NCBI GenBank assembly: GCA_038049695.1
Contig: CP142456.1
Location: 23,036,501 to 23,100,500 of the forward strand
DNA length: 64,000 nucleotides
Reading direction: 5' to 3'
From: Cinnamomum chago
Taxonomy: Eukaryota; Streptophyta; Magnoliopsida; Laurales; Lauraceae
Part shown: positions 32,943 through 44,297 of the stretch, one piece after another
Layout of the letters: every line of letters starts with the position of its first letter
How positions within the stretch are numbered: the stretch's first letter is position 1
Notes under the pieces: model-generated
What the model was told of the DNA's origin: nothing
Seen by the model: the letters and a program-made list of their open reading frames with translations, nothing else
Database searches by the model: none
Position numbers and translations under genes: made by a program

Positions 32943-33485
32943 CTGAGATGAAAGACCTGATTCAGACCGGCGAGGGAGGGAGAGAGCTTCGCTGGGAGAG
33001 GGTTTCGTCGCTTTCAGACAGAGAGAAGCAGCAAGGGAATCGTCGTCGTCAGATACAGAGAGCAGCCGGTGGTCGTCTCTGCCGCATCGTTGACTCAGGC
33101 GAACAGGCGATTCGATGAGAGAAAGGGAGAGAGACGAGAGACAGAGGAGAGGAATGAGAGCAGCCGGTGGTCGTCTCTATCGCGTCGTTGACTCAGGCGA
33201 ACAGGCGATTCGATGAGAGAAAGGGAGAGAGACGAGAGACAGAGGAGAGGAATGAGAAAGGGGGAAAATGAGAGATGGAGGGCTGGTGGTCGTCGATGCC
33301 TCTCGTTGTCGTCCGAGAGAGAGAGGCGAGAACAAACTCAAGCGACGATGATGAGAGAAAGGGAGAGAGACGAGAGACAGAGGAGAGTGATGAGAAAGGG
33401 GGGAAAACTTTTGCATGTGAGCGGGAATCTCTTGCTGGGGTGAATTTTAGTCCGACGATCCGTTGGGCCCTCACGTGTGCAGCTT
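32943..33485 (-). other. Non-coding leader exon of the FAR1-related gene
   Basis: Read on the minus strand this is CT-rich (…tctctcgtctctctcccttt…), with two internal near-copies of about 110 bp (33125-33260 and 33340-33400 share gagagacgagagacagagga). It ends at a donor CATCTCAG/GTATGAAC (exon end 32943), and the intron 32942-31723 leads to the CCAG acceptor in front of the start codon. The second copy of the gene has the same leader-intron-start design. The transcription start is not known. Long frames across this stretch are low-complexity artefacts. Confidence 0.6.
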
Positions 33486-33517
33486 GGGATAACACAGGCT
33501 GCAGCCTGTGTGATCCC
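33486..33517. repeat. Terminal hairpin of the first FAR1-type element
   Basis: A 16-bp inverted repeat without loop: GGGATAACACAGGCTG then CAGCCTGTGTGATCCC, with one mismatch. It sits between the leader exon of the minus-strand FRS gene and a (TA)n tract at 33523-33537. By analogy with the neighbouring elements it marks one end of the MULE that carried this gene. I found no matching end beyond the 3' side of the gene. Confidence 0.6.
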
Positions 33518-33818
33518 TTCCCATATATATATATATAGCAAGGCTTTCCTAAGCTCAAGTTTAGGATAAACTCTTGTAAGCTCATGCTTGTAGGGTCCAC
33601 CTTTGATCCATCCAAATGAATCAAACAAACGACCCCTCTAAATTGCACATGTCCACCAACTTTCGGTCAGATCCGAATTTACTGGACCGTTGGATCGACT
33701 ATGTATCGATCTGAATGGACTATTAATCATTAAACTTTTGGGCCCATATGGAGATGATAGAAATCACGGCTGAGGCTGGTTTTTGCAGAGAAGAAGATCC
33801 AATATATATATATATATT

Positions 33819-34000
33819 GGGGGTATTCAAGTGAGGGATTCCCTTACCATGTGTGGTGAGTGACTCCTTTTTGGAGAGGTTTCAAGTACAAAATTGTGTA
33901 CTCCCTTCAAGTACAAAAGCCGTTTTGTACTTGAAACCTCCCAAAAAAGGAGAATCCCTCACCACACATGGTGTGGGAATCCCTCACTTGAATATTTCCC
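33819..34000. mobile_element. Palindromic MITE B in TA microsatellite
   Basis: 182 bp. The ends gggtattcaagtgagggatt and the reverse complement of ccctcacttgaatatttccc match, and inside ccatgtgtggtgag / accacacatgg repeats the symmetry. TA tracts lie on both sides (33803-33818 and 34001-34014). The copy at 44078-44259 is inverted relative to this one. Confidence 0.8.
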
Positions 34001-34014
34001 TATATATATATATA

Positions 34015-34199
34015 GGGAAAGTTTCAAGTGCATCTATCCCTCACCATAGGGTGAAAGACACTTCCCATTTTTGCACATGAAGACAAGGATGTGTACCTCA
34101 CCCTATGTCGTTGAAAAGTAACTTTTGTACTTGAAAATGCCCAATTATGAAAGTGTCCCTCACCCTATGGTGAGGGATGGATGCACTTGAAACCTCCCC
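34015..34199. mobile_element. Palindromic MITE C in TA microsatellite
   Basis: 185 bp, from gggaaagtttcaagtgcatc to gatgcacttgaaacctcccc, so the two ends are inverted copies of each other. TA tracts lie on both sides (34001-34014 and 34200-34215). No counterpart in the right arm, so it entered after the arms formed or was lost on the right. Confidence 0.8.
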
Positions 34200-34215
34200 A
34201 TATATATATATATAT

Positions 34216-34462
34216 GGGAAATGTTCAAGTGTATCCATCCACTCCCCATAAGGTGAGGGATGCTTCCATAAATGGGGGATTTCAAGTACGAAAGGGGGAT
34301 TTCAAGTACATAGGGTGTAGTACAAAAGGGGGATTCATGTGCAAAAAAGGAAAATGTCCCTCACCCTAAGGTGAATAGGGTGAAGTACAAAATGGGGATT
34401 CATGTGCAAAAAAGGAAAATGTCCTTCACCATAAGGTGAGGGATGGACGCACTTGAACTTTC
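34216..34462. mobile_element. Palindromic MITE D in TA microsatellite
   Basis: 247 bp, from gggaaatgttcaagtgtatc to ggatggacgcacttgaactt. It holds an internal direct duplication of about 70 bp (aaggggg.attcatgtgcaaa, aaaaggaaaatgtcc..cacc). Its inverted relative at 43896-44058 lacks the duplication. TA tracts flank it. Confidence 0.75.
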
Positions 34463-34488
34463 ATATATATATATATATATATATATAT

Positions 34489-35225
34489 GGGAGAGGCTCT
34501 CCTCAACTGCTTCAACTGCAGTTGAGGAGAGCCTCAGCTGCAAGCGTGCATTTGAAACGTGTGGATTTAAAAGAGAGATGGGTCAAACTGCTGCCTCGTC
34601 TGGATATATATGGAATGAGTGAAATTTCGCCCGCCCGCCCAAAATCGATCGTTTCCCACCTTCCTCTCCAGCCCTAATCGATCGCTGCGACCAGACCCAT
34701 CTCTTCCCTGCGATCTCTCTCTCTCTCTCCCTCCCATCGCTTCTCTGCACTGCGAAGAGTCCACCTTCCTCTCCAGCCCTAATCGCTCGCTGCGACCAGT
34801 GGTGTCTCTTCCCTGCGATCTCTCTCTATCTCCCTTCCATCGCTTCTCTTCCTTGCGCAGAATCCAGCTCCGCTGTCGCTGTTCCGTTGCTGCGTCTCTA
34901 CTGCAAAGTCGATCTCTCCTGCTGCATTTCCTCTTGCGTCGTCTCTCCCGCTGGACCTCTGCAGAGGGTTTCGAGTTGCTTTCATCTCTCCTGATCTCGT
35001 CGAGCTCTTCCGCCCTTGCTGCTGCTCTCCCTCTCTCGTCGATCTCTCTCATCGTCTCCCCCACTGTAGTCTCCCTGAAGTCATCTCTTGTTTCGATTTC
35101 CCTACAACGGACCAAGCCCCTCCCTCAGCAACTCTTCTACACAAAACAGAGTAAGAAAACACTTCTAGCCTGCGCAAAAAAAAAAATTTCTTTTTTTCCA
35201 ACTTTGCATTTGTTTCAGATCTGCT
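34489..35225 (+). repeat. Left terminal inverted repeat of the MULE
   Basis: Begins with the hairpin tip, then tgcaagcgtgcatttgaaac, gggtcaaactgctgcctcgt, a GC-rich CGCCCGCCCGCCC stretch, then CT-rich leader sequence with an internal near-duplication (accttcctctccagccctaa occurs twice), a donor ACAGA/GTAAGA at 35150/35151 and ttgcatttgtttcagatctg. The right repeat holds the same features in inverted order. Confidence 0.9.
34600..35150 (+). promoter_or_regulatory. Promoter and leader exon of the second FAR1-type gene
   Basis: The likely promoter lies inside the terminal repeat: tatatatggaatgag at about 34606, then the CT-rich leader that ends at the donor 35150/35151. The intron 35151-35794 leads to a CCAG acceptor 13 bases before the start codon. 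The right terminal repeat holds the same promoter in the opposite direction, which would send a transcript outward to the left into the 3' part of the gene. Confidence 0.5.
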
Positions 35226-37599
35226 CCTTTGCTTTTACTATTGCATTTCCAACCATGGATGAGCCACTCCCTTTCTTATGTAAGACACCTCTCTGTCATC
35301 TCCCTCATGCATTTTTAATTGTTTTGTGATCCTGGCCATTGATTTGGTACCCCATTATGGACTGATTTTAATTATTTCATGATCCTGCCCATTGCACTAA
35401 AAATTCCAAGTTCAAAAGGCTCAAATTATTTTCAAAATCATGGAACCATTTTCAAATTTCATGAAAATATTCAACTAGCCCCTTCCAGATCAGTTTTCAT
35501 GTAACCCCAATTGAATTCGGCCTTCTCCATGGTTGCCACTTTAATGCATATATTTTGAGCTAATGGTCTGGATTGAGAGCTGAAAGCCAAATTGCCCCAT
35601 TGCACTAATAATTTAAACAGAGATAACTCATGCCTATTGCACTATAATTCCCACAGAAAATAGGGTAATTTATTTGGGGTTTTTGTCTTTTGTTCATGTT
35701 ATTTGGGGTTTTTGTCTTTTATTTAGTCATGGTTTTATAACTTATGAATTTGGGTTTGTTATTCATGAATATGATTTAATTATTTGTGATCCAGATTGCA
35801 TCTGGATATGACCTCCTCCTCATCACCAGTTGTCCATTACCCGGTTGTGGATGAAGCCATGACACCAAGATTGGGCGTGCATTTTGATGATTTAGATGAG
35901 GCATATAACTTTTACAATGCATATGGAAAACTCGCTGGATTTAGTATAAGAAAAGAATCTAGTAATAGAGGCAAAGATGGGGAAGTTGTATGGAAGCGAT
36001 TTGTCTGTTCAAAGGAGGGTAAAACAGATGAGAAACACTGGATTGATGAGGAACTTGTTCAAAGACGTCGAATGGAAACAAGATTCGATTGTAAGGCTAA
36101 GATGCAAGTGAAAATAGATAAGTCAGGTGGTTATGTGGTATCCAAGTTTGTACCACAACACTCTCATGCCCCCGCTACTCCTGGTAAGAGATTTATGCTG
36201 AGGTCGCATCGTGAAGTGCCAGAATCAAAACGGTAACTTATAAACACATATGATTCAGCAAACGTGCGAAACAAACAACAAATGCAAGTGTTTGCATCTC
36301 AATCTGGGGGACTAGACAAAATTGGATTTACAAATAAGGATGCCAAGAATCACCGTAGGGATGAAAAGGAAAAGAGAAGGGGGCTAGATGGACAGTTGTT
36401 ATTTCAACTTTTTGAAAACCGCAAAGAAATGGGAAATGGTTTCACATATACCATTGAGCGAGATGCAGAAAAGAAGATAACACATGTGTTTTGGGCAAAT
36501 GGAGCATTTCTTACGGCTTACAAAGCATTTGGTTATGTGGTGACATTTGATACAACCTACAAGACAAACTGTTACGAACTTATTTTTGCCGCTTTTGTAG
36601 GTTGCAATCACCATTAGGCAAACTACTTTATTCGGATGTGGGTTTCTACCAAATGAAAAAATGGAGTCTTTTGAGTGGTTGTTTAACACTTGGCATGAAG
36701 TCATGTCCTTTGGTCCACCAAAGGGTATTATAACAGATCAAGATCTCGCAATGACAAAAGCTATAAAGAATGTCATGCCAAATATCATTCATCGGTATTG
36801 CCTATGGCACATTTTGGATAAGTTGCCTACGAATTTAGGAGGGATTCATATTCACAATGAGGGTTTAATAGAGCAGATAAAAAAATGTGTTCATAACTCT
36901 AATACTACTGATCAATTCGTGAGTTTTTGGAATCAGATCATAACAGACAATAAGTTTATGGAGAATAATTGGTTGGCGGATATATTTAATATTCGTCATA
37001 TGTGGGTTCCGGCATATTTAAAGGAAAAAAAAATTTGTGGCATGTTGACCACTCAAAAAAGTGAAAGCATGAATGCATTTGTGAAGCAGTATGTAGAGTA
37101 CAAGAATTCCCTCCTTGATTTCATATTGCGTTTTTGTCACGCCCCCGAACCGGAACCTCGGGGGCGGGAAATGGGATTAACATAAATTATACATTTCTCC
37201 CAAGATCCGCGTGTGTGAAGACAACACATACCAACACATTCTGAATATTTTGAGGAAGCTTTCGTGGCGTTGCAACCCGGAGTCCGTGGCCATCGGATTC
37301 CGCGTCGCACTCAACCTTTAGCATATAGCTATCATATCGAGAATCATCTCAGACTGGAGTAAACCATCACAATAAATTACAGAGCTGACAGTAACAAGAT
37401 ATTACATTCCCATATATGTTCCAGTTACAATTAACAATGTACATTAATTAAGAATCCCAAGAAAACGGCTAATAAAAGCCATACAACAATAAGCTATAAC
37501 CACTACCCCATATATGACGTAGCTCCGATGTCAAGCTCAATGTCTACGTGACATAGCCGACAAACCAACCTGCAAAGCATGGCTCCACAGCCATTAAAC

Positions 37600-38340
37600 G
37601 GGTGCAAAATTGTGGATCTCGGGCAAAACATGTATTCGTTTCAAGCATGGGTAAAACATGAATATCTAATAAAACATGTGTTCATTTACATCATCTATAA
37701 TCATAGATATTTGACAATTGGGTGTTCGTCTAAAACATGTATAAATATAGTGGTTTGACAAAACAAACGTTCATTTGAGACTTAGGTAAAAACATAAGTA
37801 TACAACAAACCAGGTATTCATAGCAGTCTTGGCAAAACCAATGTCCATTTGAAACATATGTAAAAATACGGATATTTAACAAACCGGGTGTTCATTTAAA
37901 ACAGGTGTAACCAAAGAAATCTGACAAGACTAATGTTCTTTTAAACATATTTCAAGTATGGATATTTAACAAATCGGGTATCATTTAAAAACAGGTATAA
38001 ACATAGGAATCTGGCAAACCAAATGTCCTTTAAAACAAAGCACGGATATTTAACAATTCGGGTATTCCTTTAAAACATGTGTAATCATATAAATCTAACA
38101 AAATCATTGATCGTCTGAAACATATATAAAAGCATGAGTATTCACCCAACCGGCATTCATTTAAAACATGTGCGTGTACAAGGAACAGAAAACAATATAA
38201 TAATAATTGAATTTACATTGGAGAATATGAACACTTGTTTAAATAACAACTTTCATAAAGGAAACGAATCATTTATCGGGAAGCAAGTAAGCAATATAAA
38301 ACGTGTCGGGTATCCAAGGAATCGGGAACTGGCAAGATGA
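37600..38340. repeat. Degenerate tandem repeats in the solo LTR
   Basis: Eight or so units of about 65-75 bp built on tatttaacaaa.cgggt.ttc followed by atttaaaacatgtgtaa. Further on, 38455-38525 has cgggacgggaccacgg twice with aaccgggtatcggg. These are typical LTR-internal satellites. Confidence 0.75.
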
Positions 38341-39059
38341 CAATCACAAGAAGCTAAGTCCTCTATCACCGAAGTGACAAGAGTATAACGGGACGTTGGT
38401 CTCAGTCACACAAGGTGAGGAGACTCAAAGCAATCATATATACAATATAAATATACGGGACGGGACCACGGTAGCGAACCGGGTATCGGGACGGGACCAC
38501 GGCAATAACCGGGTATCGGGATCCAAACTGCAGCTGGCGGGACGGGAGGGATCTCCAAGTCAGTGGATCAGACTGACAAGGTTATCCAAGCTTAGTGATG
38601 CCGACTCATAGGTCAAATAACAAATCGAGACATATGCGAGCAAATCAAGTACAATAAATAAACGGGTAAAACGGGGGTGCTCAAGGGCACACTGTCATTT
38701 CATGTCGGGCAATACATTTCGGGACAATAACTGTTACTAGTGTAACTTCAATGCTTTCGGGAAAACAAGTCATGTGATACAAATCTTGGAAATGAGGTGA
38801 AACAATGAACTATTACAATTTCGGGAAAAATATTGATTTCAAGATCTATTTAAGTGAATAGGGGTCCCGTATGTCGATTATTGAAATGATTTGGTACTCC
38901 TTGAGTTTGAAGACATTCCGGGCTCCTTATACACTTTGAATTTTCAAAACTTCGAATGACATCCTTGTGATATGGTTTCTTTCTCAGATGGCCTCATACA
39001 ATGCCTAGTGAGTCTCCTTCGACCGACAAAGCTCAGCGCTCAGCGCTCGTTCGAGCGAG

Positions 39060-39400
39060 GAGCTTTTCGAAATCTGGGGAATTTCGGTTACCTGGCGGTC
39101 AGCTGGCGGTCAGCCGCCGCTGGGATGGGCGGCTAGCCGCTGGCTGACCGCGCAGCTGACCGCGGTTGGGCTGCAAAAATGCAGCTTACTGGAAATCTGA
39201 CCGCCAAGTGCGGTTATCTGGCGGTTAGCCGCCGATGTGTTCGGCGGTTAGCCGCTGGCTAACCGTGGAGCTGACCGAGTTTTCAGGCGGAGAAGTGTGC
39301 TCTCTGGAAAAGCAACCGTGACATTTCGGCTACCTGGCGTTTAGCCGCCAGTCACCAGGCGGCTAGCCGCCGGGTGACCGCAGGCTGACCGCCAGGTGCG
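39060..39400. repeat. GC-rich palindromic stretch in the solo LTR
   Basis: Repeated words ggcggtcagc, ggcggctagccgc and gctggctgaccgc, many of them self-complementary, in a region far richer in G and C than the surroundings. It probably folds strongly. No coding sense. Confidence 0.75.
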
Positions 39401-42237
39401 GGAATCACCCACTGTGTTCAGATTTAAGCCCTTTCTCCCCCTCAAAACCATTCTCCTCACTTCCACTTAATCCTTGCCACAAAACTGAGCTAAAAGCTCC
39501 TCCAATGCAACTATCTACACTTCTCCACAACTCCAATATGGGTTCATTCCATCACCTCATCCATCAATATCAAATCCAATGCAATTAAAGAAAGAAGGAA
39601 ACCATTTCACAATGGGTACATTTGATATAAGCAAGAAGAAATTAAATGACATTCACCAATACACTTATAAGACATAATGCACTACCATGAATGCACTACC
39701 AAAGCTCTATCATGGGCATTTATTTCAAACCAATGTAATAAATAGGCATGAGTGGAAAATACCAAAATCATTGAAAGCTTATAAAATCAAAACATCCACT
39801 TGCCTTAAGTCCAAGCTAGCCAAAAATCTAGAGATAAATAAGGACTATTGGTTACATTTCCATAACAATAGATGAGTTAGCAGAACTCTTTAAATGAGCA
39901 TCTACTTCCAATCAATGCAAGCTAATAAACATAAATATGAATGGAATAACCAACCCCATTCATTATAAAACCATATGAGCAAAACTTTGACCAAATGAAA
40001 TGCCTAATTTCCAAGAGATTTAACAAGAGAGCAAGACCCATTAATATGCATTTTCGAGATCAATAGAAATGTGGCAAGAACACATGTGAAAACATATATC
40101 AAATTATCAAAAACAAGTAATAACATTTAGGATTTCTCATAAAACTTTGATAACATTCAAACCATCCATTCATCCACTTGCCTTGGGTTCCAATTAGCTA
40201 GACCAAGCCTCTAATCACTTCTCAAGCTCAAGATCAACAATCTCTACAAAAACCCCCAAAACAAACCCTAAAATGGGTTAAACAATGAAAGACAAGGAAT
40301 GAGCTCAAACCAAGCTAGGAAATAGAACCTAAGGGAGAGCCATAGCACATACAAGGAAAATGGGAAGGAGTCTTTACCTCTAAGGCCATGAATGAACAAG
40401 AAGAAGCTTGCAATAGGGGCTGCCCACCTTGGTTTTGCACAAGAATCACATCCATGGGAAGCTAAAGAGATGGGGAAGAAGATGGCATGTTGGGGTTTCC
40501 AAATGGCAAGAGTTTCTTCCAAGAAATGAGAGGAGAAAGCAAGAAGAAATGGAAGAAATGAAGAAGAGGGGTTGCTGGCACTGTAGCTGGGAGTTGCAGC
40601 CGATGGAGTGGAGAAAATGAGGGAGAAGAGAGAGTGGAGACATCTTATAATGGGTGGGTGTGGGCCCCATCACACTTAAAACTTGCCAAAGGGTAAAACA
40701 TCTATTTGTGGGCCTCGGATGCGATCGACGAAGAAGAGAAAAATGTTTCTCATAAAATCTAGTTTTCAAAAAGTACAATTTTGGCATGGTTCTGAGATCT
40801 CGAAATTTGGGTCCAGATTCAATGTGAAAAGACCGATTTTGCCCTCAGGGCTGGAAAAACTGATTTTCGGAGCTTCGAATGGGTACGGAGTGAACACGAA
40901 AGTTGTAGAGAATAACAAAACGAGTCAAATGAGGCTAAAACAAGAATTATCGGGAATTTTGAATAACCTCCCAATCACGCGCAAAGTCACTAAAAGAACC
41001 CCCAAAGGGTCCCACTAATCACAAAGGCCCTCAAAATTCCCCAAAACTAGAGAAAAACCATTCTAGCTCACAAACTCAACCCAAAAAAACTAATCCCACT
41101 AAAAGAAACTAATCCACAAATAAAACAACACTAATCCAAGAGATTAGGGGTCGGGTTCTCACAGTTTTGATGCCGGGGTTGAATGTCTAAAGTATCTTGA
41201 AAAGAAAGAGGATTTTGAGAATAGCAATGGGGGGCCTAAAATGAAGACATGTTCACCAATGGAAAAGCAAATGGCCGAAGTATATACAAGAAACTTATTT
41301 TATAAGTTTAAAGATGAGTTATTCAACACCATGTCAGTTGCAGAAGTTATTGTATACGAGGATGATGTCACCTGTAAGTTCGTCGTGAAAAATTATTCCG
41401 ATGAGAAGCAAATTGATAGAGAGGTTTTATGGAAAAAAGACGAGAAACATGTATATTGTTCTTGTAAAAATTTTGAATTTGAAGGCATCCCTTGTTGCCA
41501 CATTTTGTGTGTCTTGAGGAGATGTTCTATACTATTTTTACTCAAGCGTTTCATTTTGAAGCGATGGATGAAGGGTGTTACAAAAGATGCATTTGTAGAT
41601 GTTGAACCGGGTGGATCTGTCGGTGTTAACCAATGCTTGGCTCGACATAGTCACTTGTCATGTATGTTTACAGGGCTTATTGACATAGCTAGTCAATCTA
41701 GAGAAGGTTTTGATTTTTTAATCAGTAGTCATAAGGAATTGGAAATGAAATTAAGTCAGTTGACATTAAACAATCCATCAAATACAAGCATTGATAAAGG
41801 GAATGGACTTGTCAATAGTAATGTGGTTGAATACCATGAGCCGGCGCATGTTGTAACAAAAGGACGCGCGAAGAGACTTAAATCATCGAAGGAAAATGCA
41901 ACAAAAGGGCGTCTTTGTAAGGGTTGCAACAAGCGCGGTGTATCACATGACAAGCGAAATTGTCCGGTGTTGCTGAACAGGTAAACGATTTAATATTAGT
42001 TTTCTTATTATCTCCCATGTTTCATATATAACTATTACTTATAAAAAAAAATATTTCAGGTTAGCTGAGGATGATCTAGGGAAGTCACTAGACTCTAACT
42101 TTGGAAGTAGAGAAAGCTCCGATGATGATACAGGTAAATAATTTATTTCTTATTTTTATGATGACGAATGTTGATGTTTTTATTTCCCTCCATAATTTAT
42201 CACAAGTTGCATGTCTATTGCAGCTCAATTACTATAA

Positions 42238-42943
42238 TGCAGATATGAGACATGAAGACTTTATGCAGCGAATGAGACATGGAGACTCCAATCATCTTCT
42301 TTGTTATGCCCACCTTTTGTTCCTGTAGTTTTGATGAAGAAAAACATTTGAAGCAAGAATTTAGAACTGCAACGTTAAAACCCCGTCTCAAGATCGAATC
42401 AACATACAATGGCATACAAAGGCATAAAGTTGTTTCATTCATCAAATTAAGTACATGAAAGGTTTAATAATAGTAAACAACATACAATGACATCCACAAC
42501 CACATGTATATACAAGAAGAAATTTATCCATTCGTATAATTTATTCATCATCTATCCATGCTTCTCCACAACAACATGTCTAAGTATACTAAATCCATCC
42601 ATATAAAACATTGTTCATCCACAGCCACAGCCATATACTTCCATTAATACCTAGAGATTTCACTATCATTAAAAAAGGCTCATAAAAAAGTAAAGAGTGG
42701 CTGCTATAATGCAGGATCAACTGATGGCATTTGGAGCACCTTTATCTTGAAGTATAAATTCTCTTATGCAAAAACATGGATGAAGATTTAATACAGATGG
42801 CCTACTTATAGTATTTCCATTTGAGAAATTCCACAAGGATGCTCCTCTCCTTTAGTTGGTGGGCTACGGTTTACAATCATGTCAATGATCTTTGTTTTTA
42901 CGGTTTACAATCATGCCAATGATCTCTGTTTTAATTATTAAAA
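42238..42943. other. MULE interior beyond the transposase gene
   Basis: AT-rich 3' part between the last FRS exon and the right terminal repeat. No second gene seen. A short duplication ggtttacaatcatg.caatgatct occurs near 42867 and 42901. Confidence 0.6.
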
Positions 42944-43877
42944 CAGATCTGAAACAAATGCAAAGTTGGAAAAAAAGGAACAGATCTTAAACAAATGCAA
43001 AGTTGGAAAAAAAAACACAATTTCCATCTCACATTCCCGGATCTAAAACAAATTAAAGAAACAGTCCTAGGCCAGAAGTGTTTTCTTACTCTGTTTTGTG
43101 TAGAAGAGTTGCTGAGGGAGGGGCTTGGTCCGTTGTAGGGAAATCGAAACAGAGAGATGACTTCAGGGAGACTGCAGTGGGGGACACGATGACAGGCAGA
43201 CACAGCTGCAGCAAGGTCAACGTCCGAGAGCGAGCGATGGAGGCACCTTCTTGTCAAACTCGCCCCTAGGCAGAGCGCCAGCGGCAGAGACGATGCGAGA
43301 TGGAAAGCAGTAGCGCGAAAGAGATCGACGAGAAAGGGAGAGCAGCAGCAAGGGCGGAAGAGCACGACGAGATCAGGAGAGATGAGAGCACCTCGAAACC
43401 CTCTGCAGAGGTCCAGCAGGAGAGACGACGCAAGAGGAAATGCAGCAGGAGAGATCGGCTTTGCAGCAGAGACGCAGCAGCGGAACAGCGACAGCGGAGC
43501 TGGATTCTGTGCAGGGAAGAGAAGCGATGGGAGGGAGATAGAGAGAGATCGCAGGGAAGAGACACCAGTGGTCACAATGAGCGATTAGGGCTGGAGAGGA
43601 AGGTGGACTCTTCGCAGCGCAGAGAAGCGAGGAGAGGGAGAGAGAGAGAGAGAGATATCGCAGGGAAGAGTTGGGTCTGGTCGCAGCGACCGATTAAGGC
43701 TGGAGAGGAAGGTGGGAAACGATCGATTTTGGGCGGGCGAGCGGGCGAAATTTCACTCATTCCATATATATCCAGACGAGGCAGCAGTTTGACCCATCTC
43801 TCTTTTAAATCCACACGTTTCAAATGCACGCTTGCAGCTGAGGCTCTCCTCAACTACAGTTGAGGAGAGCCTCCCCC
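42944..43877 (-). repeat. Right terminal inverted repeat of the MULE
   Basis: Mirror image of 34489-35225. It includes a duplicated caaatgcaaagttggaaaaaa at the inner edge and an extra segment near 43170-43300 that the left repeat lacks. It ends with the 14-bp hairpin and TCCCCC before TA repeats. Confidence 0.9.
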
Positions 43878-44257
43878 ATATATATATATATATATGAATG
43901 TTCAAGCACGTCCATCCCTCAGCTTAGGGTGAGGGACATTTTCCTTTTTTGCACGTGAATCCTCATTTTGTACATCACCCTATGTACTTGAAATCCCCCC
44001 ATTTATGGAAGCATCCCTCACCCTATGGTGAGGGGATGGATACACTTGAACATTTTCCATATATATATATATATATAGGGAAATATTCAAGTGATGGATT
44101 CCCTCACCATGTGTGGTGAGGGACCCTCCTTTCTGGGGAGGTTTCAAGTATAAAAGGGCTTTTGTACTTGAAGGGAGTACACCATTTTGTACTTGAAACC
44201 TCTCCAAAAAGGAGTCACTCACCACACATGGTAAGGAAATCCCTCACTTGAATACCC

Positions 44258-44297
<40 letters not shown>

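Larger units (their letters stand above)
33538..34674. repeat. Left arm of an 11-kb inverted repeat (outer part, nested MITEs)
   Basis: Four MITE-like blocks separated by TA tracts: A' (33538-33802, truncated), B (33819-34000), C (34015-34199), D (34216-34462). Then comes the MULE from 34489. Blocks A, B and D have inverted counterparts at 44296-44674, 44078-44259 and 43896-44058, in mirror order. C is present on this side only. Each block B, C and D is itself close to a palindrome, with ends GGG…CCC touching (TA)n. Confidence 0.85.
37135..41163. mobile_element. Solo LTR (about 4.0 kb) inside the FAR1-type gene
   Basis: Starts TGTCACGCCCCCGAACC and ends GGTCGGGTTCTCACA, with a perfect 5-bp duplication GTTTT on both sides (37130-37134 and 41164-41168). 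TG…CA ends and 5-bp duplication are LTR traits, and neither end recurs inside, no coding domains are seen, so this is best read as a solo LTR of a large-LTR family, likely gypsy-like. It interrupts the host element exactly, so it is younger than the MULE insertion. Confidence 0.8.
35808..42237 (+). pseudogene. Second FAR1-related (FRS/MULE transposase) gene, broken
   Basis: Close paralogue of the minus-strand FRS gene at 29.4-31.7 kb (nearly nine residues in ten identical in the first 120). Coding start ATG 35808 (MTSSSSPVVHYPVV). The FAR1 zinc finger is complete to 36234, where AGA has become a TAA stop after ESKR (36235-36237). The transposase domain continues to CNHH, where an extra base near 36615 shifts the frame; the reading is restored before MESFEWLFNT. 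At 37134 a solo LTR (37135-41163) splits the gene within FILRFDAG. Beyond it the SWIM finger (YCSCKNFEFEGIPCCH) and CCHC knuckle (CKGCNKRGVSHDKRNC) are intact, exon end 41980, then exon 42060-42133 and a short last exon 42224-42237 ending AQLL. At least three lesions, so no full protein can be made. Confidence 0.9.
34489..43877 (+). mobile_element. MULE with hairpin-tipped long terminal inverted repeats and a FAR1-type gene
   Basis: About 9.4 kb between TA tracts (34463-34488 and 43878-43895). Terminal inverted repeats run 34489-35225 and 42944-43877, the right one longer because of short insertions. Each tip is a hairpin: left stem GGCTCTCCTCAACTG (34495-34509) and its complement (34519-34533); right stem of 14 bp at 43842-43855 and 43858-43871 with a 2-base loop. 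Inside are a leader exon, a broken FAR1-type transposase gene and a 4-kb solo LTR. Without the LTR the element would be about 5.4 kb. The exact target duplication is hidden in the TA repeats. Confidence 0.85.

Noticed and set aside
32943-33648. Several overlapping frames upstream of the intact FAR1-related gene
   Set aside because: Simple-sequence artefacts in the leader exon; the splice donor and acceptor explain the region better.
34567-35329. Frames of 180-236 aa on both strands of the left MULE repeat
   Set aside because: Low-complexity leader sequence; the same false frames appear in the right repeat. No family resemblance and a strong splice donor cuts through them.
37135-41163. Helitron insertion in the FAR1-type gene
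   Set aside because: No AT target or CTRR hairpin end; the GTTTT duplication and TG…CA ends fit an LTR instead.
43300-43863. Frame of 187 aa in the right MULE repeat
   Set aside because: Mirror image of the leader frames at 34.6-35.1 kb; an artefact of GA-rich sequence.
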